NCBI RefSeq assembly: GCF_038069945.1
Contig: NZ_JBBPEV010000002.1
Location: forward strand, 124,001-188,000
Length of the DNA stretch: 64,000 bases
DNA from: Aquabacterium sp. A3
GTDB lineage: Bacteria > Pseudomonadota > Gammaproteobacteria > Burkholderiales > Burkholderiaceae_C
Reading direction: 5' to 3'
Shown: in pieces, positions 26,388 to 34,972 of the stretch
Numbering within the stretch: position 1 is the stretch's first letter
How the letters are laid out: each line of letters starts with the position of its first letter
Made by a program: the position numbers and the translations under genes
Notes under the pieces: generated by a model
What the model saw: only the letters and a program-made list of their open reading frames with translations
The model's database searches: none
What the model was told of the DNA's origin: nothing

Positions 26388-28442
26388 ATGCGCATGAGGT
26401 TGTTTGCTGGCTGGGCCCTTGGGATGGCCTGTTCGGGGTCTGCCCTGGCCCATGAGGTGGCCCTGCCTGAGGTGGGTGTCACCGCGCATTACGACAACGC
26501 CGTTGGCACCTCGGAGGCGGCCTCGGAGGGCCGCATTCAACGCAGCCTGCTGGAGACCCGCCCGCCCCAACGACCGGGCGAGGTGCTGGAGTACGTGCCC
26601 GGCCTCATCGTCACCCAGCACTCGGGCGATGGCAAGGGCAACCAGTACTTTCTGCGCGGCTTCAACCTGGACCACGGCACCGACCTGGGCCTCTTCCTGC
26701 AGGGCATGCCCATCAACCTCAGCTCGCACGGCCACGGCCAGGGCTATGCCGACCTGAACCTGCTGGTGCCCGAGTTGATCGAGCACATCGACTACCGCAA
26801 GGGGGCCTACCGGGCCGACGATGGCGACTTCTCGGCCGCCGGCTCGGTGCGCATGCACTACGTGCGTCGCCTGGCGGCGCCCCTGGCGCAGTTGACCCTG
26901 GGCGAAGGGAATTACCAGCGTGTGGTGCTGGCCGGCTCCGCCCCCGTGCGCGCGGGCGATGCTGCTGCCCCGGTGGTGCTGGGCGCGCTGGAATGGCACA
27001 CGGCCGATGGTCCCTGGACGGTGCCGCAGAACCTGCGCCGCGCCAACGCCGTGCTCAGCCTGAGTGATGGCAGCGCGCGCAAGGGCTGGCGTCTGGACGC
27101 CATGGCCTACGATGCCCGCTGGACGGCCACCGACCAGATCCCCCTGCGGGCCGTGCAGCAGGGTTCGCTGGGCCGCTTTGATTCGCTGGACGATTCGGAC
27201 GGCGGGGTCTCCAGCCGCCACAGCCTGTCGGCCCAGTGGGCCGATCTGGACGATGCGGGCGGCTGGACGGCGCAGGCCTACGCCGTGCGCTACCGCCTGA
27301 ACCTGTGGTCCAACTTCAGCTACTTCGAGAGCGACCCGGTCAATGGGGACCAGTTCGAGCAGAGCGACGATCGCCTGATCCTGGGCGGCGGGCTGGCGCG
27401 ACAATGGCGGCATGGCAGCGAGGCCCAGCCCTGGCGCAGCACCCTGGGCCTGAGCGTGCGCCAGGACGAGGCCGATGTGGGGCTGTACGACACCGTGCAG
27501 CGCACCCGGCTGAGTACCACGCGCGACGACCAGGTGCGCATCACGGCCTGGTCGCTGTATGCCGAGCAGGCGGTGCAGTGGACGCCCTGGTGGCGCACGG
27601 TGTGGGGCCTGCGTGGCGATCAGCAGCGCTTCAGCGTGCTCAGCCGCACCGACGACCGCAACACCGGCATGGCCACCGATGCCCTGTGGTCGCCCAAGCT
27701 GTCGATGGTGTTCGGGCCCTGGCAGCGCACCGAATGGTTCGTCAACCTGGGCCGGGGCTTTCACAGCAATGATGCGCGCGGCGTGACGGCCCGCTTTGAC
27801 CCCGACGGCAATCCGGTGGAGGCCGTGCCCGGCCTGGTGCCCGGTTTCAGTCGGGAGCTGGGGGTGCGCAGCGAGTGGTGGCCGGGGCTGCAGACCTCGG
27901 TGGCCTTGTGGCGCCTGAACATGGATTCGGAGCTGCTGTACGTGGGCGACGCGGGCACCACCGAGCCCAGCCGACCCAGCCGCCGCCAGGGCGTGGAGTG
28001 GAGCAACCGCTGGACGCCCACCGACTGGCTGGTGGTGGATGCCGACCTGGCCTGGACGCATGCGCGCTTCAGCGATGCCTCGCCCGATGGCAACCGCATC
28101 CCGGGCGCGGTCGAGCGCGCGGCCTCACTGGCCATCGCGGTCAAGCACCTGGGCCCCTGGTCGGGCAGCCTGCAATGGCGCATCCTGGGCGCGCGTCCGC
28201 TGATCGAAGACAACAGCGTGCGCTCATCGTCCTCGGTGTTGACCAACCTTCGGGTGGGCTACGCCCTGGACCGTCGCAACCGCTTCACGGTGGATGTGTT
28301 CAACCTGTTTGACCGTGAGGTCAACGACATCGAGTACTGGGCTTCATCGCAGATGGCGGGCGAATCGGCACCGGTCGAAGGGCGCTTGATCCACCCGGCC
28401 GAGCCGCGCAGCGTGCGACTGACCTGGCGACATCAGTTCTGA
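26388..28442 (+). CDS. TonB-dependent outer-membrane receptor, probable nickel uptake
   Basis: This 684-aa receptor has a signal peptide (cleavage after SGSALA, leaving His at the mature N-terminus), a plug domain (RPGEVLEYVPGLIVTQHSGDGKGNQYFLRGFN, about 60-95) and a 22-strand beta barrel ending in the aromatic WRHQF. The plug has the His-bearing stretch SSHGHGQGYADLN. The divergent nikR and the dyad between them suggest a nickel (or cobalt) chelate as ligand. Neither ExbB/ExbD nor an inner-membrane nickel transporter is encoded nearby. Confidence 0.87.
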   Translation: MRMRLFAGWALGMACSGSALAHEVALPEVGVTAHYDNAVGTSEAASEGRIQRSLLETRPPQRPGEVLEYVPGLIVTQHSGDGKGNQYFLRGFNLDHGTDLGLFLQGMPINLSSHGHGQGYADLNLLVPELIEHIDYRKGAYRADDGDFSAAGSVRMHYVRRLAAPLAQLTLGEGNYQRVVLAGSAPVRAGDAAAPVVLGALEWHTADGPWTVPQNLRRANAVLSLSDGSARKGWRLDAMAYDARWTATDQIPLRAVQQGSLGRFDSLDDSDGGVSSRHSLSAQWADLDDAGGWTAQAYAVRYRLNLWSNFSYFESDPVNGDQFEQSDDRLILGGGLARQWRHGSEAQPWRSTLGLSVRQDEADVGLYDTVQRTRLSTTRDDQVRITAWSLYAEQAVQWTPWWRTVWGLRGDQQRFSVLSRTDDRNTGMATDALWSPKLSMVFGPWQRTEWFVNLGRGFHSNDARGVTARFDPDGNPVEAVPGLVPGFSRELGVRSEWWPGLQTSVALWRLNMDSELLYVGDAGTTEPSRPSRRQGVEWSNRWTPTDWLVVDADLAWTHARFSDASPDGNRIPGAVERAASLAIAVKHLGPWSGSLQWRILGARPLIEDNSVRSSSSVLTNLRVGYALDRRNRFTVDVFNLFDREVNDIEYWASSQMAGESAPVEGRLIHPAEPRSVRLTWRHQF

Positions 28443-28457
28443 CCACGCCCCTGGAGA

Positions 28458-29924
28458 TCACGGCAGCCGGCTGACCAGCTGTGACACCGGGTAGCCGCTC
28501 ATGGTGCCGACCGCGCCATACCCGGCCACGCTGGTGCCCGTCATGCACACGGCGCCCATCATGCCGCCGGGCGCGCAGTCGGCATAGGCCAGGGTGTCGA
28601 TCTGGGCCGGGGTGAGCGTGGCGGTGGGGTTGGCCGGGTTCACGAAGATGCGCACATAGGCATTGCCCGGGTTGCTGGCGGCATTGGGAAAGCCGGCGTA
28701 CACACCACCAGCCGCCACCCCGGCTTCGGGCGACCAGCCATCGCCACCGAACAGGGTGGTGAAGGTCAAGGTGCTCGGGTTCTGGAAGGTGGTCACCAGC
28801 AGGCCATCACCCCCTGGCGCTGCGCGCGCATCCAGTTGGTGGGTCAGGCTCAGCCAGGTCATGCCATACGAGGGCTCGGTGGACGACGGGCTGCCCGTCA
28901 TCGATTCAGACAGTTCGCCGCGCAGGCCCGTGACCGTGCCCTGCGTGGCATTGGCCGTGAAGCGCCCGATGAAGATGCTGTCGCGTGGTTGCGTATCAGG
29001 CTCGTAGAAGGTGGTCACCACCGTGTAGTGGGTGATGATGTCGGTGGCCGTGCTGGCGGCGCCTTCGCCCAGGTTGTTGCTGGCACTGAGCGTGAAGGCG
29101 TGGCCCGCGCATCCGCCCGGGCAGTTCACCGTCAAGGGCAGGCTGCTGCCGGTGGCGCTGCCGCTGGTGATGGCCCCTTCGGGCACCGAGCGCACCGTGA
29201 AGTTGCTCAGGGCCCGCCCACCGCTGTCCACGCCCTGGGCGTTCACGGTCACGCTCAGACCGTCGTCGCCCAGTTGCACCCGCACACCGGTGGGGGCCCC
29301 AGGCACGGTGGGCGTGATGGGTGCCATCACAGGCAGGTCTTGCGTCACCTGTGCTGCCGTCAGGTAAAACGCATTGCCCATCTGGTTGGCGCTGATGGTG
29401 CAGGTGCCTGCGCTCAGGCCCTCCACCCGGCCGCTGCTGGCGTTCACGCTGCACACCGTGGGGCTCAGGCTGGCATAGCTCACCGCCAGCCCCGAGCTGG
29501 CCGTGGCCTCGACCGTGGCCAGGCCGCCCACACTCAGGCTGGGGGCCGCGCCAAAGCCGATGGTCTGGGCCGGGTTGGTGCTCACCGTCAGGCTCAGCAG
29601 CAGGGGCTCGGCGGGGGCGTAGCGGGTGTCGCCTCGCTGCGTGATGCGCAGGGTGCAGGTGCCCACGGTCAGCCCGGTGACCTCGCCCGTGCTGGCGTTC
29701 ACGGTGCACACGGTGGGGGTGGTGCTGGTGTAGCTGGGCGCCAGGCCCGAGCTGGCCGAGGCGGCCACCATCGTGCTGCCCAAACCAATGCTGCTCATGG
29801 GCGCGGCCAGGCTCAGGCTTTGCGGATTGGCCTGGACGGCGTCGCTGCCGCCCCCACCACCGCAGGCGCTCAGCAGGCCGCACGCCACCACGAGGGTGCC
29901 CATTGAAAGATGGAAGCTTTTCAT
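28458..29924 (-). CDS. Lipoprotein with Ig-like repeats, FnIII and the copper-cluster domain
   Basis: This 488-aa predicted lipoprotein has lipobox LLSAC (Cys21) followed by a Gly run. It has two similar ~75-residue Ig-like repeats with the motif PTVC(T/S)VNAS(T/S)G...GTCT, a FnIII-like module (VPGAPTGVRVQLGDDG), then a ~190-residue C-terminal domain. This last domain (FYEPDTQPRDSIFIGRF ... LAYADCAPGGMMGAVCMTG, Cys450 and Cys460) is homologous to both halves of the fusion protein at 32193-33563. It is last in the minus-strand operon, 1 base after the copper receptor. A role as surface-displayed partner of the receptor is inferred; the domain family is not one I can name. Confidence 0.8.
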   Translation of the reverse strand: MKSFHLSMGTLVVACGLLSACGGGGGSDAVQANPQSLSLAAPMSSIGLGSTMVAASASSGLAPSYTSTTPTVCTVNASTGEVTGLTVGTCTLRITQRGDTRYAPAEPLLLSLTVSTNPAQTIGFGAAPSLSVGGLATVEATASSGLAVSYASLSPTVCSVNASSGRVEGLSAGTCTISANQMGNAFYLTAAQVTQDLPVMAPITPTVPGAPTGVRVQLGDDGLSVTVNAQGVDSGGRALSNFTVRSVPEGAITSGSATGSSLPLTVNCPGGCAGHAFTLSASNNLGEGAASTATDIITHYTVVTTFYEPDTQPRDSIFIGRFTANATQGTVTGLRGELSESMTGSPSSTEPSYGMTWLSLTHQLDARAAPGGDGLLVTTFQNPSTLTFTTLFGGDGWSPEAGVAAGGVYAGFPNAASNPGNAYVRIFVNPANPTATLTPAQIDTLAYADCAPGGMMGAVCMTGTSVAGYGAVGTMSGYPVSQLVSRLP

Positions 29925-29925
29925 C

Positions 29926-32193
29926 TCAGTACGTCACTGAAAACGCCAGCGTGATGGCGCGGCCCATGCCCGGCACCGTGGTGCCCCAGGGGATGCCGTT
30001 GGTGGTCATGGAGGGGCCTTGGCCCACGTAGGCGCCGCCCAGCGGCGGTGTGTAGACGCGGTCAAAGAGGTTGTCGACACGCAGGTCGATCTGCCCGTGC
30101 TTGAGCTTGAGCTTGAGGCTGCTGGCCAGGTGGAGCAGGGCGTAGCCGGCGGTGGGGATTTCGTTGCGCACGGCCGAGACCCGCTGCTTGGCCTTCACGG
30201 CCTGCCATTGCAGGGCGTGTGTCCAGCCCGCACGCTCCCAGCTCAGGCCCAGACCGAGCTGGGTGGGCATGATGTTGTACAGCCGGTCGCCCGTGCTGCG
30301 GTTGCGGCCACGCAGCACGTCCAGTTGCCCCTTGAGGCGCCAGACGCCGCTGCCTGCGCTGGTGGGCAGGCGCAGTTGGCCCCCCAGGTTCACGCCCTGC
30401 AGGCGGGCGTCGGCATTGGCGTACTGCAGCAGCACAAAGCCATCGCGCCGCGTCAGGTTGTCGGCACTGCATTGGGCGCTGACCTGGCAGCGCTCGGCAT
30501 CGATGAAGTCCTTCACATCGGTGATGAAGGCCGTGGCTTCCACCTGCCAGTCGCGCGCCTCCAGCCCTTGCCACCGCCCGGTCACGCTGGCGGTGTGGGC
30601 CACCTCGGGGCGCAGCGTCGGGTTGCCGATGTAGCCATTGCCATCGCCCACGAAGTTGTTCATCAGCGCCGCCATGGCGTTGGTGGACCAGGGGTAGAGC
30701 TGGTACAGGCTGGGCGAGCGTGTCTTGCGCGCCAGCCCCCAGCGCCATTGCTGCTGGTCGCTGGCAGCCCAGGTGGTCAGGGCCGTCCAGTCCCAGTGGT
30801 GATCAATCCGGCGCCGCTCGCGGGCGTTGAACGCGGCGGCGTCGTCACCCCACATGCCCAGGCCATTGTCATAGCCTTGCACGGCCCCGGCCTGGTTGAG
30901 CACGCGGTCGTGGCGCACACCCAGTTGGGTGGTCCACGCGGCGGTGAGGCGGTGGTCCCACTCCAAAAAAGCACCGACGCGCTGGCGGCGCCCGTTGTCG
31001 ATGTTCCAGAAGTCGTTGGGGCCCATGGTGCCGCCCACGGCGGGCCACCAGTCGTACAGGTTCTGGTTCAGAAACTCACTGCCGGCCCGCAGGGTGTGGT
31101 CGTCATTCACGCGCCAGGTGGCCTGGAGCTCGGCGCCCCGGTGATCGGCCCGCGTCAGCATGGGCATGCCCGTGCCGTAGCTGTAGCGGTCAGGCCCCAT
31201 GTCCATGGCGTGCCGCGTGCGCTGGGTGTGCGCGCGGGCTTGCACATCGCCCCAGTCAAACTCGCCCTGGTAGCGCAGGTTCACCGTGGTGTTGACGTTG
31301 TCCGTCATGTCCATGCGCTGGTTGGGGAAGCCTTCAAAGCCGATGTTCTGTTGCCCCACGTTCAGTCGCAGCAGGTGTTGCTGGTGCTGCCAGGCCATGC
31401 CCAGATCGTGGTTGCTGACGCGGTAGGCGCTGGACGCCACCTCGTCAGCCGGGATGAGGCGGCCACCTTCGGTGCCGGCCTGCGCGGGCTTGAAACCGTC
31501 AGCTGCGGTGAAGTTGTCGGCCCGGGCGGTATCGCCCGCCAGTTGCATCCAGAAGCGCTCGGTGGCCACCGACGCACGCCAGTGGGCGCCACGCGCGTGG
31601 CCGTTGTCGCGGGCAAAGCCGCCCACGCTGCCCTGGTGCTTCAGGCCTTCTTCAGCCGTGGCAAAGTCCGGTGGCGCGCGCTTGACCTGGATGGTGCCGC
31701 CCAGGCTGTCGCCGCCGACGCTGACGGGCGTGACGCCCTTGTGCACGGTGATCTCGTGCACCTCGCTGCCGGGCATGTAGCTCAGCGGCGAGTTCATGTG
31801 GTTGGGGCAGGCGGCCAGCAGGTCCATGCCGTCCACCTGCACCCGCAGTCGTTCATCGGCCAGGCCGTTGAGCACAGGCAGGCTGGACAGCCCGCCCGCC
31901 CCGTAGGCGCTGGCACCTGGAATGCCCTCCAGCAACGTCGCCGCGTCGGTGTTGCCGATGCGGCGGTCGATGCGCTGACGCCCAGGCCGCTGGGTGATGG
32001 CCTGGTCGTCTGCGGCGTTCAGCGCGTCACCCTGCACCACCACCTCGGGCAAGGTGGTGACGGGCGTGCTCGTCTGGCCCTGGGCCAGCGAGCCCCAGCA
32101 CAGCAAGGTCACACACACCGCCCGGTGCACGGTGGTGGGTGCTGGACGGCGTGGTGCAGTTGACCTGGTCATGGTGCGCGCTGTCCTGCTCAT
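29926..32193 (-). CDS. TonB-dependent copper receptor (OprC/NosA type)
   Basis: This 755-aa outer-membrane receptor resembles OprC/NosA. The plug contains GMDLLAACPNHMNSPLSYM, in which C129 and M133 form the CxxxM copper motif. RHAMDMGP supplies H328 and M330, matching the HxM pair that completes the site in OprC. The barrel ends in Tyr. The N-terminus has an unusually long basic leader before a hydrophobic core (VCVTLLCWGSLAQG); a later Met at 32172 may be the true start. Start and stop overlap the fusion gene (TGATG), so translation is coupled. Confidence 0.93.
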   Translation of the reverse strand: MSRTARTMTRSTAPRRPAPTTVHRAVCVTLLCWGSLAQGQTSTPVTTLPEVVVQGDALNAADDQAITQRPGRQRIDRRIGNTDAATLLEGIPGASAYGAGGLSSLPVLNGLADERLRVQVDGMDLLAACPNHMNSPLSYMPGSEVHEITVHKGVTPVSVGGDSLGGTIQVKRAPPDFATAEEGLKHQGSVGGFARDNGHARGAHWRASVATERFWMQLAGDTARADNFTAADGFKPAQAGTEGGRLIPADEVASSAYRVSNHDLGMAWQHQQHLLRLNVGQQNIGFEGFPNQRMDMTDNVNTTVNLRYQGEFDWGDVQARAHTQRTRHAMDMGPDRYSYGTGMPMLTRADHRGAELQATWRVNDDHTLRAGSEFLNQNLYDWWPAVGGTMGPNDFWNIDNGRRQRVGAFLEWDHRLTAAWTTQLGVRHDRVLNQAGAVQGYDNGLGMWGDDAAAFNARERRRIDHHWDWTALTTWAASDQQQWRWGLARKTRSPSLYQLYPWSTNAMAALMNNFVGDGNGYIGNPTLRPEVAHTASVTGRWQGLEARDWQVEATAFITDVKDFIDAERCQVSAQCSADNLTRRDGFVLLQYANADARLQGVNLGGQLRLPTSAGSGVWRLKGQLDVLRGRNRSTGDRLYNIMPTQLGLGLSWERAGWTHALQWQAVKAKQRVSAVRNEIPTAGYALLHLASSLKLKLKHGQIDLRVDNLFDRVYTPPLGGAYVGQGPSMTTNGIPWGTTVPGMGRAITLAFSVTY

Positions 32194-33563
32194 CAGGCGG
32201 TGTGTTGACGACGGCGGGCCACGCCAGCCACCACGGCCAGACCCGTGAGCAGCAGGACCACCGAACCAGGCTCAGGCACGGCCGGCGTCACCGCCGTGAT
32301 GCTCTGCGACAGCGGGAAGCCGCTCATGGTGCCCACCGAGCCGTAGCCCGCCGCGCTGGTGCCGGTCATGCAGGCGGCGCCCATCATGCCGCCAGGGGCG
32401 CAGTCGGCGTAGGCCAGCTGGTCGATCTGGGCCTGCGTCAGGCTGGTCAACGGGGCATCGGGCACGAAGATCAATGCGTAGGCATTGCCGGGGTTGTTGC
32501 CGGCCACCGGGAAGCCGGCGTAGATGCCCCCCACGGCGATGCCTGCTTCGGGCGTCCACCCACCACCAAAGAACGTGCTGGTGCTGTTGTTCTTGAAGGT
32601 GGCCGCAAAGGTGCCGCCCAGCGCGGTGTCGTACCAGCTCACCAACTGGTGGTCCAGGTCCAGCCAGGTCATGTCGTAGTCGGCTGACGAAGAACTGGGG
32701 CTGCCGGTCATGGACTCGCTCAGGCGGCCTTGCAGGTTGCTCACCGTCTTGGTGGCGGCGTCGTAATCGAAGCTGCCCTCGAAGATGGTGTTGCGGGGAG
32801 CCGTGTCGGGCTCTTCCCAGATGGTGGTGACGTTGTAGGTGGCGGCCTGGGCGCCCAGGCTGGCGCTGGCCAGGGCCAGGGCTGCCACCGTCCGTCGCCG
32901 TCGTGCGGCAAAACCCACCAGGACCAGCCCCGACAAGGTCAGCGCGATGGCGCCCGGCTCAGGCACGGCCGAGATGGTTTGCATTATGGGGTAGGTGCCC
33001 TGCATGGTGCCGCCGGCCAGGTTGGCCTTGGCGTGGTTCACCCAGCCCGTCATGCAGATGGTCTTGGACATGCCCATGCCCATCAGGCTGCCGTCGGTGC
33101 AGTCGCCGTAGGCCAGCTTGTCGATCTGGGCACTGGTGAGTGCGGTGGTGGGGTCGCTGGCGTTGACGAAGATGCTGACGTAGGCGTTCTGGTTGCCAAA
33201 GGTGTTCATGCCACCCGTGGCAAAGCCGCCGCCACTGAACACATCGGTGCTGTCTTGAAAAAAGGTGCTGACGACGTAGCCACCCAGGCTGGCGTCATAC
33301 ACCGACGACAGCTGATGGCTCAACTGGCGCGACACGGTGTTGCCCGTCATGGCCTGGGTGAGCGAGCCTTGCAGCTTGCTCACTTCGCCAGTGTGCTCGT
33401 TGAAGCTGAAGGTGCCGGTGAAGAGGGTGTCCCAGTCAGGATGAGAGGCCTCATAGACGACCTGGTTGAAGCTCAGGCTGACGTTGTAGGTGACTTCGTG
33501 GGCTTGGGCGTGACCCAGCAGCGCAGCGCCACCCAGTGCTGCGAAAAGGTATGTGAGTTTCAT
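32193..33563 (-). CDS. Tandem fusion of two PEP-CTERM proteins with a new Cys/Met domain
   Basis: This 456-aa secreted protein is built of two full units. Unit 1: signal peptide (1-21, AQA, then His22), domain (22-198; LAYGDCTDGSLMGMG...CMTG with C155, C170) and a complete PEP-CTERM signal (200-224, VPEPG, hydrophobic helix, RRRR). Unit 2: a second signal-peptide-like stretch (221-240, RRRRTVAALALASASLGAQA), the domain again (241-425; LAYADCAPGGMMGAACMTG, C388, C398) and a terminal PEP-CTERM (430-452). No stop, ATG or ribosome site separates them. The same domain is in the lipoprotein at 28458. Setting with a copper receptor suggests copper binding by Cys/Met/His (inference). Confidence 0.88.
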   Translation of the reverse strand: MKLTYLFAALGGAALLGHAQAHEVTYNVSLSFNQVVYEASHPDWDTLFTGTFSFNEHTGEVSKLQGSLTQAMTGNTVSRQLSHQLSSVYDASLGGYVVSTFFQDSTDVFSGGGFATGGMNTFGNQNAYVSIFVNASDPTTALTSAQIDKLAYGDCTDGSLMGMGMSKTICMTGWVNHAKANLAGGTMQGTYPIMQTISAVPEPGAIALTLSGLVLVGFAARRRRTVAALALASASLGAQAATYNVTTIWEEPDTAPRNTIFEGSFDYDAATKTVSNLQGRLSESMTGSPSSSSADYDMTWLDLDHQLVSWYDTALGGTFAATFKNNSTSTFFGGGWTPEAGIAVGGIYAGFPVAGNNPGNAYALIFVPDAPLTSLTQAQIDQLAYADCAPGGMMGAACMTGTSAAGYGSVGTMSGFPLSQSITAVTPAVPEPGSVVLLLTGLAVVAGVARRRQHTA

Positions 33564-33593
33564 GATGAGGTGCTCCGAGGTGAACGGGGTGTC

Positions 33594-34346
33594 TCAGCGC
33601 GCGGTGCGGCGGCGCACGGCGACGCCGGCACACGCCAGACCTGCCAGCACCATGGCGATGGCCGAGGGCTCGGGCACCGGGGTCACGGCGATGGACACGC
33701 TCATGCCGTAGGGGCTCGCCAGGTTGGGGTTGCCAGGCAGTTGTGCCAGATGGTCGCCACCGCCCACCACCAGCGAGTAGGTGCCTGCCGCCAGCGAGAA
33801 GGTGCGGCTGGTGTGACCGTCCACGGTGCCATCCCCCAGATAGCCCACACCGTCCAGCGAGTGGCCGATGAAGCTCAAGGTATTGATGACGCCACTGTCG
33901 TTGCCGATCTGGAAGTCACCCAGGGTGTTGAGGGCGCCCTCTGTCGCGAAGGGCAAGGTGGCGCGGTAGGCCTGTGTGACGGCGGCGTTGTCGTAAGCCG
34001 CCGAGGGTGCCAGACCGCCGTACAGCGAGAAGCCCGGGATCAGGCCGCCGATCGAGGCGGCGGTGGCCGTGGCGTTGGCGCTGGCCGTCAGGGTGACGTC
34101 GGCGGTTTGTTCCAGCGTGAAGCGGAACCAGCGTACCTTGTGGCTGTCGCCCCAGTCGGCATCGGCCGCGTCGGCCCAGCCAAAGTTGCCGGAAATGGTC
34201 TGGTTGCTGATGGTGTTGGTGGCGATGGTGGTGCCGGTGAAGGTGCCCAGGTCGCGGTTGGTGTAGGAGACGTGGGCGTGGGCGGCGAGGGGCGCGCACA
34301 GGCTGGCGGCCAGGGCGCTCAGGCCCAGGATGTGAAAGTGGTTCAT
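33594..34346 (-). CDS. PEP-CTERM sorting-domain protein
   Basis: This 250-aa exported protein has a signal peptide ending LAAHA, leaving a mature N-terminus starting with His (HVSYTNRDLGTFTG). It has a beta-rich body and a C-terminal PEP-CTERM anchor (VPEPSAIAMVLAGLACAGVAVRRR). The body (WFRFTLEQTADVTLTASA...GTYSLVVGGGDH) resembles the pre-peptidase/DVUA0089-like beta-sandwich often found with PEP-CTERM. It is second in the copper operon, 30 bases before the fusion gene. An exosortase, not encoded here, would process it. Copper binding through the N-terminal His is a hypothesis. Confidence 0.85.
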   Translation of the reverse strand: MNHFHILGLSALAASLCAPLAAHAHVSYTNRDLGTFTGTTIATNTISNQTISGNFGWADAADADWGDSHKVRWFRFTLEQTADVTLTASANATATAASIGGLIPGFSLYGGLAPSAAYDNAAVTQAYRATLPFATEGALNTLGDFQIGNDSGVINTLSFIGHSLDGVGYLGDGTVDGHTSRTFSLAAGTYSLVVGGGDHLAQLPGNPNLASPYGMSVSIAVTPVPEPSAIAMVLAGLACAGVAVRRRTAR

Positions 34347-34379
34347 GCTTGTCTGAGAAAGAAAGTCGCACGCGCTTCA

Positions 34380-34402
34380 GGCACGCCTGAAACAGGCGTG
34401 CC
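34380..34402 (-). other. Intercistronic hairpin in the copper operon
   Basis: GGCACGCCTG and CAGGCGTGCC form a perfect 10-bp stem with a 3-base loop between the DUF2946-like gene and the first PEP-CTERM gene. In the direction of transcription no T-run follows it, so it is more likely an mRNA-processing or stability element than a terminator. Confidence 0.7.
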
Positions 34403-34426
34403 CGAGCAACAAAAAGAAAACTCGAC

Positions 34427-34864
34427 TCAGACGACAGCGGGGGGTGCCCGGGCGGGCAGGGTGGACCACGGCAAGTGCGTGGGCCCAGGGTTCAGCACCA
34501 GGCTGAACCGGTGCAAGGCCCCGGTGGGGGCCGCAGGCACAGACGAGGTGTGGTCTGTGCTGGGCAGCCAGGCGGTGCCCAGGTGGCACAGCACGCAATG
34601 CATGCTGCCGGCCATCTGGGTGGCCGGGCCCTGGTCGTGGGTGTCGGCCGCCGACGCATCCCAGAGGTCGGCCGTCGGCAAGGCCAGCATGCGCACCCCG
34701 GTGGAGGAGCACACGGCCAGGAAGGGGTTGTCTTCAGCGCGGTCTTGCAGCTGCTCCAGCAGCGTGGGCAAGAGCAGGTTGCACCACAAGGCCAGCAGCA
34801 CCAGCAGGCTCACCCGTCGGGTGGCCTGGCGTTGGCGAAAAATGGCAAGGTGGGGCATGGACAT
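34427..34864 (-). CDS. DUF2946-like small Cys/His protein
   Basis: This 145-aa protein has an N-terminal hydrophobic segment (VSLLVLLALWCNLLLPTLL, about 18-36), a first Cys (FLAVCSS, C52) and a HCVLCH motif (H89, C90, C93, H94). This arrangement fits DUF2946, a family repeatedly found beside copper TonB receptors and copper-responsive genes. It is probably membrane-anchored with the Cys/His part in the periplasm. It is the first gene of the five-gene minus-strand operon. A second Met lies at codon 3. Metal binding by the CxxC/His motif is inferred. Confidence 0.8.
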   Translation of the reverse strand: MSMPHLAIFRQRQATRRVSLLVLLALWCNLLLPTLLEQLQDRAEDNPFLAVCSSTGVRMLALPTADLWDASAADTHDQGPATQMAGSMHCVLCHLGTAWLPSTDHTSSVPAAPTGALHRFSLVLNPGPTHLPWSTLPARAPPAVV

Positions 34865-34899
34865 GAAGAGGCGGTGTGCAAAACCTCACACCGGCCGCC

Positions 34900-34950
34900 A
34901 GTATAGAAGCCGCCTGTGGTGCACGCCAAGCCCGAGATGCGGTGTGCACC
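34900..34950 (-). promoter_or_regulatory. Promoter and inverted-repeat operator of the copper operon
   Basis: Reading the minus strand, TTGGCG (plus 34924-34929), an 18-base spacer and TATACT (plus 34900-34905) form a sigma-70 promoter about 35 bases before the DUF2946-like start. Immediately upstream, GGTGCAC and GTGCACC (plus 34944-34950 and 34918-34924) make an inverted repeat that overlaps the -35 region, as a regulator site would. No known copper-regulator box (CueR, CopY type) is recognised. Confidence 0.55.
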
Positions 34951-34972
34951 CCGGGGTTTTCATTGATGCAAC

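Noticed and set aside
32830..32925. Separate start for the second half of the PEP-CTERM fusion (a GTG near the internal signal peptide)
   Set aside because: No ribosome site precedes it, and it would remove the basic part of the signal peptide. One continuous frame is the simpler reading.
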